Origin: Datisca glomerata
Lineage: Eukaryota > Streptophyta > Magnoliopsida > Cucurbitales > Datiscaceae
Assembly: GCA_003255025.1 (NCBI GenBank)
Contig: QANY01000319.1
Location: 186,001-250,000, forward strand
Direction: 5' to 3'
DNA length: 64,000 bases
Shown here: positions 47,090 to 57,992 of the stretch, piece by piece
How positions within the stretch are numbered: the stretch's first letter is position 1
Layout of the letters: the number at the start of each line of letters is the position of its first letter
Program-made: the position numbers and the translations under genes
The notes under the pieces: model-generated
Told to the model about the DNA's origin: nothing
Database searches by the model: none
Seen by the model: the letters and a program-made list of their open reading frames with translations, nothing else

Positions 47090-48083
47090 CTCTTCTTCGA
47101 TTTATCTATCAACTATGGCTCAATTGTGTATTATTATTATTAGATATCAACCCACTAAGTCATCCGACAAGTCTCAAAAAGTAATGAATTCGTTAGAATC
47201 CTCACCTTGTTCTGCAAAATTTAAACCAACAAGGCAAGAGTTCCCTCAGCATAATCATATGAAGAACTTACAGTAAAAGTGGGATTACAAGTAAATGAAA
47301 ATAGAAATCAGAATTCAGAAGATAGAACAGGAAAGCAGGATAGAATAACGAAACACAGTGGGAATTGAAGAGAAAATCTCTGTAAATACAGTCAGTAGAT
47401 TAAACACCTGAAATTTTCAAATGGGTGTTCCAAAAATACCAAAATCAAGCCAAATCCTCAACTGGGTCTCCAACAAATAAATAAAAAACACTAAAATCAT
47501 CCAAATTTAGAAAATCTTCATGGCTAATCTTACTTGACTCAGAAATTGATCTGGGCCGTCCTCTTTTTCCACAACTTTTAGTTCATAAATGCTGGCCGCG
47601 GAAGAAAACGAGGCAAGTTCAATAACTAATATTGAAGTCAGAGGACGAGATCAAATTGAAACCCTGCGACGAGGCCGCTTCGGAATTTTCAAAGTAATCC
47701 GAATCAATGGTCAATGGCTCCATTCTTTGCCCTTTTCCTTCCAAACTCCCAAGGTTATGGAAATGGACATCTCCCTTTAATATAACCGTATTTTAAATAT
47801 GATTCTTTTCCCCCACTTATCAGACAAATCGGTACGTCATTTCCTATATGGGAACTCGTCCAATCCATCATTGACTTTCAAATCAGCTTTTTTGAGGTGA
47901 GTTTTCCTTCTTCACTGTCGAAATAATATATATATTTTAAATATTTTTCGCCATGGTCATTTTGGAAAGTGAAATTGGAAAGTTGCATAATTCAAGTTTC
48001 TTTTTTAATGTCCAAATTAAAAAAACACAGTATTTGTGAAATAATAGTTGTAATAATTTCCTCACCAAATCATAATATTTGTA
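47090..48083. other. MUB promoter region and spacer
   Basis: Upstream of MUB on the minus strand; probable 5' UTR and promoter. The 63-codon ORF at 47589-47780 resembles no family. No repeat is recognised before the LTR at 48084. Confidence 0.4.
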
Positions 48084-48951
48084 TGTACAATCAAAATTCT
48101 CATAGATAAGTTTTAGACCGAAAATTCGATCGAATAGAAGATAAAACGAGAATCGTAGGATCAACTAGACGATTATAAAGATGAGACCAATCAGACGCAA
48201 GTGCACGGCTTGTCAATGTGGCAATCCAAGGAAATCAATCAAGACCGTAGACATGATCCAACGGACAAAGTTAATTTAATAATTAAGACTAAATACATGA
48301 TTTTAGGGGATATTCAACTATCCCACGAATGAAGCTGTATCTCCCCAAATACAGGAATGTCCCCCAATATCTAGCAATAATTCTATAGATACGAGGATAT
48401 TCTCTACATATTTAGTGGTAATTCTGTTATTAAAAGAAATGTTATCAGATTATGTAAAAGCCTTTAAATAGAGGTATATGTCACAACATAGAAAGATGAT
48501 ACTGATATAACGGTGTACAATGGAAATTACAATAGAACATCATAAATCTTTCTGTGTTTTTCTTCCCTTTAAGGGCACATAAATCATTGTGTCTTTCTTC
48601 TCTCCTTCTCTCTCTAAATATTTGTCGTTATTATTCGTTCGTAAATGGTTTCACATACCAAAAAAATCATTTACATTTTGGTGCTTTTCATTGAGAGTGG
48701 GAGAAAAACTCAAGAAATCCTTTCCAAAACTCACAAAACCAAATCAAACGCCCCTCGACAATGAAAGCTGAAGTAGAAATGGAAGTGGAAACAGAAACAG
48801 AAAATGACAACGGGTATGACACCGCAAAGCAGAAACGAACTGGAAGCAGAAACAAAAACAACAATGAGTAAAAAACTGAAAACAAAAATAGAAAAGTGGT
48901 AAACTCGTTCATTTCATATGATTAGCATGTTTTCCATATTCTTATCATAAT
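48084..48951 (+). mobile_element. First LTR plus leader of the LARD-like element
   Basis: The LTR proper probably ends near 48655, before the TTTGGTGCTTTTCATTGAG stretch (about 48677-48695); the rest is leader. It has a TATA-like TTTAAATAGAGG at about 48463. The leader reads as a repetitive Glu/Thr/Asn-rich string without a stable frame. Confidence 0.7.
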
Positions 48952-49442
48952 TTTGGGCATTAAAAAAATGGAAGACGAATAGATCTGAAAATGCTGTAGA
49001 AAATTGGTTAAATCTATTTAATGCGTGTATTACATGATAAAAAAAGTTTTGAATTTTGAATTCTAGTTTGAATTTTAAATTATATTTTGAATTTTGAATT
49101 TGAAACATCTTTTCTGAAACGATAAGATTATCGTATTTTGAACAATAAAATATCTTATCTAAAATTTTCTTTGATAAGATTATCCTGAACTTGAATTTTA
49201 AGTCATGTTTTGAATTTTGAAACATCTTATATAAAACTTGTGATGATAAGATAGTTTTAAATGTTAAATTTCAAAATCAAATCAAATTTCAATTTCAAAT
49301 TTTGAATTTAAGCTTTTCTAAAGTGAAATAAAAAAATTCCTTAGTGGTTGATGAACGAAAAGATGAACTCTGATCTGCGTTTTTTTTTGGAGACTAGTTA
49401 TTTTCTATTCTATATGCGAAAGTGCAGGAAAATAAAATATGA

Positions 49443-50100
49443 ACAAACAACGGGAACGGAGATGCCTTGACTATGGGAATGGAGACGTCGTGATGATGTG
49501 AATGGAAATGTCGTTACTACAGGAACGGAGACGTCATAACGACGTGAATGGAAATGCCATTGATGATGGGAACAAAAAAGTCTTGACGACGGGAACAAAA
49601 ATTCGTTAGAACCGGAATAGAAATGTCATGACGACGAGAAAAGTCTTGAGAATGAGAAAGAAATATCTTGAGAAAGGAAAAGAAAATGTCTTGAAAATGG
49701 GAAAATATTTGAGAACGGGAAAGAAATGATCTAGCGGCGGGGAAAGAAATGTCTTGAGAAAGGGAAATGAATTGTCTTAACAACGGAAGAGTCTTGAGAA
49801 TGGGAAAGAAATGTCTTGACTGCGGGGAAAAGATGTGTCTTGAGAAAGGGAAAGGAATTCTCTTACCAATAGAAAAGAAATATCTTGAGAACGGCAAAGA
49901 AATGTCCTGACGACGAGGAAAGAAATCTTTTGACAATGGGAATGGAATTATCCTGACGGCGGAAACAAAATTATCTTGACAATGGGAACAAAAAAATCAT
50001 GACAACATGAACGACTATGAGTACAAAAAATGTTTACGGTATTCACTACGGGAATGGAAACAGCTATGAGTACGGAAACAAGAACGGAAAATGAAAATAA
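49443..50100 (+). repeat. Short (about 27-bp) degenerate tandem array
   Basis: More than twenty units of the form GGGAA(A/T)(G/A)GAAATGTCTTGA(G/C)(A/G)A(A/C), with variable length. The minus strand of this array is open as an ORF of 139 codons (49936-49517) made of repeated SQDISFPF-like units, which is a by-product of the repeat. Confidence 0.8.
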
Positions 50101-50109
50101 AAAATGTTG

Positions 50110-51490
50110 GAAGGACATTACATGACAAATCTTATATCATCAGAAAGATAAGGAAGTCTACTTTTTGTAAATTTTACGGAAATCAATTCAGAGATCTCGA
50201 TCAAAAGTTATGATACTTTTGGTTGGTGCTGTTTAGGAAAGTAAATATATTCATGCTTTTCAAATTTAATTTTTAATTGTACTGACTTATATAGTATTAT
50301 GTGATAAATTATATATTGTTAGAAAGATATGAATGCCTACTTCTTGAAGAATTTTTGAAGAACTTAATTTGTAGCTCTTGAGTAAAAGTTATGACAATTT
50401 TCACTAAAGTTGCTCAGGAAAGTAGATTATACAAAATGATCAAATTCGGAAATTAAATTGTAGTGACTGGAAGCCAAATATATGGTGAATCTTATATCAT
50501 CAAATATATAGAAGTCTACTTATTGGAGAATTTTACGAAATTCAATTTGGAGTTTTCAATTAAAAGTTACAGTAATTATTATACATATTACTAAAAAAAG
50601 TAAGTATATTCACATCTTTCAAATTAAATCTTTAAACTGCTTCATTTTAGATAGTATTATATGAAAAGCTATATATTTTTTAAATTATATGGATGTATAC
50701 TTCTTTAAATTTTTTGAAGAGCTCGATTCAGAGCTCCCGAACAAAAGTTATAATAATTTTCATGAAGGTCGTTCAGAAAAATAGATTATACAGAACTGTA
50801 AATTCAGAAATTAAACTATATTTACTGGGAGTCAACTACATGATAAATATTATATCAACAAAAATATATGGAAATATACTTCATGTGAAATTTTACGAAA
50901 ATCAATATGAACTTCTCGATCAAAGTTATGGTAGTCTTCGTTGGTGCTATTCAGGAAAGTAAACATATGAACGTTTTTCAAATTTACTTTTTAGGCTTTA
51001 TTATTTTAGATTGTATTATTACATAGTAAATAATATATCATTAGAAATATATGAATGTCTAATTCTTGAGGAATTTTTCAGACTCGATTTGGATTTCTCG
51101 AACAAAAGTAATGACAATTTTCATTAATGTTGTTCATGAAAGTATATTATGCGGAAAGGTAAAATTCGTTAATTAAACTGTACCGACTGGGAGACAATTA
51201 CATGGAGAATCTTATATCATCGGATAGATACGGAAGTCCACTTATTGCATAATTTTATGGAATTCAATTTGGAGCTCTCGGTCAAAAGTTACAATAATTT
51301 TCATGCATATTGTTCAGAAAATTGTTCAGGAATAGAGATTATGTAGAACGGTAAATTTTAGAAATTATACCACGTCAATTGGAAGCCAAATACATAGTGA
51401 TTCATATATTTTAACCAAGATATAAAAGTCAGCCTCCTAAAGAATTTTACGGAGTGGAATTATGAGCTTCCAACAGAAAGTCATGGCATG
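50110..51490 (+). repeat. About 180-bp tandem array with 360-bp higher-order period
   Basis: The phrase CTTATATCATC(A/G)..(A/T)AGATA..GAAGTC recurs at about 50131, 50489, 50850 and 51211 (steps of 358-361). A related but distinct phrase (TATAT..TTAGAAA(G)ATATGAATG) lies halfway, at about 50311, 50671 and 51031. Every half-unit contains a CGA(T/A)CAAAAGTTA(T/C).(A/G)TA core. The array thus has dimeric (A-B) monomers of satellite length. The same array occurs in reverse at 32000-33000. Confidence 0.85.
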
Positions 51491-51589
51491 ATGTGTGAAG
51501 AAAGCAAAGTTGATCCGAACTTACAAGACAAATTACTGGTGTCAACTCATTATCTTCTATAGCAAAGCAAACAAAACAAGGTCGGTGAT

Positions 51590-52145
51590 CTCGTGGCCTA
51601 AGCCGCTGGGAGTAGGAAAACCTTCTCCCTAAAATGTAGAAATTCAATGTCGGCGGTCTCGTCACCTAATCCTTTTGGAGCAGGGAAAAATTCTCCCTAA
51701 AATGTGGAAATTAAAGGTCGGTGACCTAGTAGCCAAAGCACTTGAGAGCGGGAAAAACTTTCTCTCTAAAATATTGAAAATAAAAAAGGTTAGCGGCCTA
51801 GAAACTAAAGTCCTTGAGAGCGGGAAAAACCCTATCTCAAAAATGTTGAAAAAGGAGTATGAGAAAATGATGACGACCCAAAAGCCTAAGTCTCCGAGAG
51901 CAAGAAAAATTATCTCTCTAAAATATGAAAATTAAAGGTCGATGGTTTAAATGCCTAAAGTCTTGAGAGCGGGGACGCCTTCTCTCTAAAAAGAAAGAAT
52001 AAAAAAGGTCGGCGGCCTAGTAGCCAAACCCTTAAGAGCGGGAAAAACTCTCTCTAAAATGTGAAAAATAAAAAGGTTGACAGGCTAGAAGCCGAAGCCA
52101 AAGCCCTTGAGAGCGGGAAAAACCTTCTCTCTAAAGTGTGAAAAA
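51590..52145 (+). repeat. About 60-bp tandem array
   Basis: Eight to nine units containing GGTCGG(C/T)G(G/A)CCTAGTAGCC.AA, then CTTGAGAGCGGGAAAAAC, then CTCTAAAATGTG.AAA. Units vary from 56 to 75 bp. An open frame of 86 codons (51675-51935) is generated by the repeat. Confidence 0.85.
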
Positions 52146-53164
52146 TAAATAAAAGAAGTAAAGGAAAAAAGCAAACAATAAATGAGACAAAATACAAGAA
52201 AGAAAAACGGAAAAGTGGCAAGTCTAAAAGAAATGGAAGCGGGACAAGAAGTCACATCCGTCCTAAAAAGGAAACCTAAAAGTTAATGCCTCTGGAAGCA
52301 GATAATGAGAAAAGCTCGTAAACAATAGAAGTTATTAAAGGAGGAAAGACTTAAGTTCATGAAAACTGGTATCTGCAGTCATCATCTTCTAAAAAAAGAG
52401 AAGGAAAATGGGAAAAAGAAAATGAAGAAATGAGGAAGTTGAAAGCAGAGAACGAAAACGGGAAAAAAAAGAGTAATTAGCAAAAAAATCTAAATGTTGG
52501 AGAACAATGAAAATGAAAAGGCAAAAATGTAGAAAATGAAAACCGGGAAAGAAGGAATAGATTAGTAAAAAAAGTGTTAGAAAATGGGAAGAGAGAAAAA
52601 GGCAAAAAGTAAAAAAAGTGTTAGGCTATAGGAAAAGTAGAAGTAAAGGAAAAGGAAGCAAAGAAAGAAAAGAAAATGTTGAAAGCAAGGAATCAAGTCA
52701 AGTGTTGAGCTACAGGAAAAGATTGAAAGTTAGAAATTAACAAGTATTATACTACGGGAAATATCAAAGAAAAGTAAGAAAAGATGCAAAGAAGAAGAAA
52801 GTCAAGGAAGAACGGGAGTATAGGAAAAGGAAGCAAAGAAAAAAAGGAAAATGGCCATTGAGCTCTAAAAGTTTATGTCCTTGGGAGTGTCTACAAACAT
52901 TGTTCTCAGAAAGAAATAAAAAAATTTGAAACAGGAATATTTTTCACTTATGGATCGGATGCTGCCTAAATAATTCACAACGGATACAACTCAATAAAAT
53001 AAAGATGAAATACTTCTAAAAAATAACTCAGCGAACGGTCCTAAAAACTAAAATCAATCCGAAAGTATTCAAATCAAGATATCTCAATGCCAAGGTGAAA
53101 CTGTTCACAAAGTGAGAAACAATCACGGTGGTATGATAAAACTTGAACGAGAAGCAAGCTTGTA
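52146..53164 (+). other. Purine-rich interior of the LARD-like element
   Basis: About 1 kb strongly biased to A and G on the plus strand (GAAAAGGAAGC, GGAAAATGGG words), without clear periodicity or coding frame. Confidence 0.6.
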
Positions 53165-53500
53165 AACGAGGTCATGGTTATTTATTTGAACCTAAGTCCT
53201 TGAAAATGGGTAGTTCGTAAGTCCCTCTGAAACCGAAAATGGGGCCGTGGGTCTTTATTTGAACTTAAGTCCTTGAAAACGGACAGTTCGTAAGTCCCTC
53301 TAAAAGTGAAAACGGGGTCATGGTTTTTTATTTGAACATATGTCCTTGAAAATGAGCAGTTCATAAGTCGTTTCATCAGAATGAAAAATGGGCCAGGGTT
53401 CTTTATTTGAACCTAAGTCCTTGGAAGAATGACGTTTCATAAGTTATTCTCTCAGAATGAAAACGGGGCCATGATTCTTCATTTAAACCAAAATCCTTAG
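53165..53500 (+). repeat. About 82-bp tandem array, four units
   Basis: Each unit has TTTATTTGAAC(C/T)TAAGTCCTTG(A/G)A, a GTTCGTAAGTC or GTTCATAAGTC word, and ends in GAAAA(C/T)GGGGCCATGG or a variant. The minus strand gives the repetitive ORFs 53376-53182 and 53600-53403. Confidence 0.85.
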
Positions 53501-54387
53501 AAAATGGGCAAATTATCCTCAAAAATGAATTTCCCAACCGGAAATATATTTGTTCTCCAACAAAGATCGAGGCCACGGGAACACATTCTGGGACAAACAA
53601 AATTGAGCTTGAAATGTTTGAAAATGAAATCTACTACAGAAATAATTATTCTCAAGAGAACTAAGAAGCAAAGGTTTCCCAAGTGTTTAAGAGCGGATTC
53701 CTTGCTTGAAGTCGGCACAGTACCAGATTTTGATCCCCAAATTTTACTAAGTCTTTGAATGAAGTATGACAAAAAGGGAGTTCAATAGAAGAAAGATTGC
53801 AAAAATAGAGTAATCTATATTGATCAAAATAGAAGTACAAAGATTTCCCCATAAGGAAAATAAGGAAATGGGAAAGGAAAAAAGAAAAACAAGGAAACAT
53901 GAGAAACTCTGCCAACAAATGCGGAACATCAAACTCAAACTCATGCGAGACAATTATGAAATGGTACACTCACTCCTTACTCATTTCAATAAATTATAAT
54001 GTTCTTGTTCTTGTGCAACATTCTTGTCACATATCTTAACGAACGAGAGAAGGAAAATGAAAAATGAAGAAACAGGAAAAACTCTAACAATGAGTCCATA
54101 GTGAAATGAGCGGAAATACATAATAAAAAATGATGGAGAAGTAATCATCATCGATAAACCTACAAAAATTTGCTCGGCAACCGCAAAGCATTTGTAAACA
54201 AGAACAAAAGAACATAATGACGGAAAGAAAATGAGAAACCACCACTGGCAGCAAACGAGAGAACAGAAACGGGCATGTCTCCAAGAAGCACGAGAGAACA
54301 GAAATGGGCAGACGTAACCTTAGAATAAGAAAAGACAAAACATTACATCTCAACAAATAAAACTTTGTTGAGTGTAATGGGGGCCAA
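53501..54387 (+). other. Non-coding 3' interior of the LARD-like element
   Basis: No family is recognised in either strand. It ends with the polypurine tract GTAATGGGGGCCAA directly before the second LTR. Confidence 0.5.
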
Positions 54388-55262
54388 TGCACAGTCAAAA
54401 TTCTTACATTACATGTGGCAAGCTTTGAACCAAAAACTCGATCGAAGAGATGATAAAATAAGAACCACAGGATCGACTAGGCGGTAATGAAGAGGAGATC
54501 AATCAGACGAAAGTGCACGACTTGCCAACGTGGCAATCCAAGGAAATCAATTAAGGCCGTAGACGCAATCTAACGAATAGATTTAATCTGATAATTAATG
54601 CTAATATATATGATTTTAGGGGATGTTCAGCTATCCCAAGAATGAAGTTGTATCTCCTCAAATACAGGAATGTCCCCCCAATATCTAGAGATAATTCCAT
54701 AGATACGGGGATATTCTCCACATATTTAGTGATAATTCCATTATTAAAAGATATGTTATTAGGTTATGTAAAAGTTTTTAAATAGAGGCATATATAACAA
54801 CATAGAGAGACTGAGACTGATACAACAGTGTATAATAAAAAATACAATAGAACATCATAAATCTTCCCGTGTTTTTTCGTCTAAGAGTTCTGCATGTAAA
54901 TCATTGTGTGTTTCTGCTCTCCTTCTCTCTCTAAATATTTGTCTTTATTATTCATTCGTAAAGGGTTCCCCATACCGAAAAAATTATCTTTACATTTTGA
55001 TACTTTCATTGAGAGTGAGAGAAAAGCTCGAGAAATCCCTTCTAAAACTCACAAAACCAAATCAGACACCCCCTCGACGATGAAAGATGAAGTAGAAATG
55101 GAAGCAGAAATAAAAACAGAAAATGACAATGGGTACGACATCAGAAAATGAAATGAATTGGAACAAAAACAGAAACATCAATGAGTACAGAACCATAACC
55201 TGAAATAGAAATGCGGTAAACTTATTCCTTTCATATTATTAGCATGTTTTCTGTATTCTTAT
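54388..55262 (+). mobile_element. Second LTR plus leader of the LARD-like element
   Basis: Aligns with 48084-48951 throughout, by eye around 85-90 percent. Identity stops at 55262 (…GTATTCTTATTGACGG here, …ATATTCTTATCATAAT in the first copy). Confidence 0.75.
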
Positions 55263-55489
55263 TGACGGAGTTGGTGAGGCTCCAGGATTCTTTGAAGGAT
55301 TTGGATAGGGCTTTACGAATAGAAGGCTTGAACTTAACCGTTGTTGAGGGAAAGTTGGTTGAGGTCGAGGAGAAGCTGTCAGCAATGGAGGTAGCTTTGG
55401 CCAAGACTGGGGAGCGGGAGAGCGAAATTGAGGCCGAGTACCAGGCCATACTCGATAAGGCCGAGAGAATGGCCTATAGTGTGGGCTAA
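55244..55489 (+). pseudogene. Coiled-coil ORF fragment after the second leader
   Basis: An 81-codon frame starting inside the leader. Residues from about 7 to the end are a regular Leu/Glu/Lys-rich heptad pattern (LVRLQDSLKDLDRAL, then VEEKLSAMEVALAK). Such coiled coils are common near gag in plant gypsy elements, but a captured host fragment is possible. It stops just before the GA-rich tract. Confidence 0.4.
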
Positions 55490-55491
55490 CG

Positions 55492-55645
55492 AGAGGGGGG
55501 AGAGAGAGATACTGAGAGGGGGAGAGGGGGAGAGGGAGAGAGATAATGAGAAGGAGAGAGAGGGGGGAGAGAGAGAGAACAAGAGAGAGAGAGGGAGATG
55601 GAGAGCAACAAAGAAAGAGAGAAAGAGAGAGAGAGAGAGAGATCT
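55492..55645 (+). repeat. Imperfect GA-rich microsatellite
   Basis: About 150 bp of GAGAGGG/GAGAGAGA variants. It creates the Arg-Glu-rich ORF on the plus strand (55428-55790) and the Ser-Leu-rich one on the minus strand, both artefacts. Confidence 0.9.
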
Positions 55646-56044
55646 TTTCCGTCTTACTGCTTCTGTTCCTTTCTTTTTTATCAAGTTAGAATTTTTCCTT
55701 TTCTTACTTTGTGCTTTTCAATACTTAAATGATCCTTTCATGTCCTTTACTTTTTCCTTCTTCTTTCCTGTTCTTTTCCTAAACACTTAGCAAAAATTTG
55801 CATACATCTTACTTCCTTAATTACCCGCTTACTCGTAACCGCTACGTTTCTAAGTTTACTTGAAAGATAAGAATATAATTCTCTTTGTTGGACTTACAAC
55901 GGTTTAAACCGAGCCCGTATCTACTCGTGTCTTTTCTGAACCATCCATTTTCATAAAGTTTCCAATTTGCATAGTTCGTTTGTTGACCCGTTTTTGGTTT
56001 TTATTCTTCTTCTTTCACTCGTTCTAGAAGTTGTTTTTCATTCT

Positions 56045-56199
56045 TAGTTTCTTTTTTAGAGTAGGACTTATGAAATTCCTCTCTTAAGAACTTACGCCCT
56101 TAGTTTCTTCTAGGAGTAGGACTTATAAACTGCCCCTCACAAGGACTTATGCCCCTAGTTCCTTCTAGGAGTACGACTTTATGAACTGCTCATCCCAAG
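56045..56199 (+). repeat. About 56-bp tandem array, interrupted by the solo LTR
   Basis: TAGTTTC/TTC words recur at 56045, 56101 and 56156, each followed by TAGGAGTA(G/C)GACTTAT and a CTC..AAG(G/A)ACTTA(T/C)GCCC stretch. The unit continues at 57993 (CCAAGGACTTACG) on the far side of the solo LTR. Confidence 0.75.
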
Positions 56200-57992
56200 T
56201 GTTGGAATCACGGCGTGCACAGCAAAGGTGCTTGGTTTAAAATTCTTATCGATCGAAAAACAATTATGACGTCATAGGTTCCAAAAAACAATTTTTAATG
56301 AAAACAGATTTTATCATCAGATCTATTATATATCTATACATTAAATCATAGACATACAAAGAACGGATTATACCACTTATAGTCTATCAATTTTCCTCGC
56401 TAACAACGAACTTGAGATTCTACAAACAATGGACTGTAGGATCCACAGCAAGATTTTCTGAACCAATCCTCGAACACACTAGGACGTGTGTGGGCACATA
56501 GAATAATCCAAGAACACTTTCTTATCTTTAGATATACTCAAAACATGATATCTAGAGATTTTAAGAAAGACTTTTTGAGACAAAGCTCTGAGAGATAATT
56601 GGAGAATTTGTAGAGCCTTTGATTAACAATTAATTACACAGATTGCTTCAATGAAGCCAATAAAATAATATTGACATATATATTATAGGTTAAGACTCAT
56701 TAGGTTTCAGGGTTTATATAAAATAATAAATTATTTACAAATGTACCATTACAGTGGGACCCGCTGCAGTCTGCGTCACGTTGCATAATTTAGTATTATT
56801 TAATTTCATAAATCAAATATATTGTCTCACTTATCAATTAATCCAAAAACTAATCGATATAATTAATTAATTGTAATTTCCAAAAATTACAATAAATAAT
56901 TTAATTAATTAATTTTACATAATTATCCCATGATTATTTATTTGTCCCATAAACTTAATTCTTTTTGCAATCTAGTCCTTTTCTTATGTCCTGAAACATT
57001 CACATCCTAGACTGTATAGAATAGAGGTGGCTTGGGGACCATGGACCCGTAATTCTAATAAACTATATTATTAAATAAACTATTTAATTAAATAATCTTA
57101 TTTATTAATTCTATTATTACTCCACTATAATATATGAAATTGCACTCTTAGTAATTACAGAGAAATCTCGTGTAGTCCATTGATATAATAACTTTATGTA
57201 GTTATGTCCTCCAATTATTGGTTTGTAAATTAGAATTAGTTAAAATTATCATTTTACCCTTCTAATTACCTATTGATTCTTAAGTATCATTAATTCACTA
57301 TTGGTGGTCAATTTATAATCGTATTATAAATTTGAGCCCAATAACCATTCAGTTCTAGAATTAACACTTAAGAGAACTAATATATGATTCGTTAGAAAAT
57401 GTTGGATTCCAAATCTTATAAGGTCATGTTCCCAATCATCCATATCACTGAATCTCTAAAACAAAAGTCATTAGTCTGTTTTACAAACAAACATTAACGA
57501 ATAAATCAAAAGATCCAGTAGACATATATATGAGTTCATGACTATTCAGGATTTAGACTGATCTACATATGATCATCAAATTGATGTGTATTAAATTTTT
57601 ATGATAAATGGTAAGTTAATAAAGATATTAATCTACATCGGTCATGTCTTACATAATCTAATTGTATAAAGTACATTCACAAAGAAATCTATCCACATCA
57701 GTGATTCAGATCTAGATCACTTGGATTCAAGATGCTTAGCGAATTGTACTAGCAACCATTCATTAAAGATTTCATACTTTAATATGTTGTGGATTACTTT
57801 ATTCATTATCTATGATCTTAATACTCTCGTACTAATATAAGATCATAGTCTCATTAATGAATATAGAAGTTTTAGATATTTATAGAAATTATTCAATAAT
57901 AATTCATAAGGGCAATTATAAGAAAAATGTTATTTTATTAATTTCAAATTAAAAATATCTTTACACATGCTTTGAGGGCACTATGCCCAACA
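56200..57992 (-). mobile_element. Solo copia LTR, 1793 bp, with target duplication
   Basis: Ends TGTTGG and CCAACA, with the 5-bp duplication CCAAG at 56195-56199 and 57993-57997. Read on the minus strand it begins TGTTGGGCATAGTGCCCTCAAAGC, homologous to the LTR at 29312. No internal sequence flanks it, so it formed by LTR-LTR recombination or is a relic of it. Confidence 0.9.

Larger units (their letters stand above)
48084..55262 (+). mobile_element. Non-coding LTR retrotransposon (LARD-like) with internal tandem arrays
   Basis: Two direct repeats, 48084-48951 and 54388-55262, each hold an LTR plus leader and are spaced 6.3 kb apart. The LTRs start TGTACAATCAAAATTC and TGCACAGTCAAAATTC. A polypurine tract (GTAATGGGGGCCAA) directly precedes the second. 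After each LTR comes a leader with (G/T)GT(G/A)CTTT(T)CATTGAGAG. The 5.4-kb interior has no gag or pol and consists of AT-rich leader, four different tandem arrays and purine-rich sequence. Because the second LTR is also followed by leader and an ORF start, the structure is LTR-interior-LTR-leader, as expected from tandem recombination or a joined second element. Confidence 0.75.

Noticed and set aside
49517..49936. 139-aa minus-strand ORF with repeated Phe-Ser-Pro motifs
   Set aside because: It is the translation of the 27-bp tandem array and has no independent support.
50110..52145. Regular direct repeats that could suggest a CRISPR array
   Set aside because: The repeats are contiguous, degenerate, 60-180 bp long and without unique spacers, in a plant nuclear context with intron-bearing genes.
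55428..55790. 120-aa Arg/Glu-rich ORF and its Ser/Leu-rich antisense partner
   Set aside because: Direct translation of the GA-rich microsatellite.
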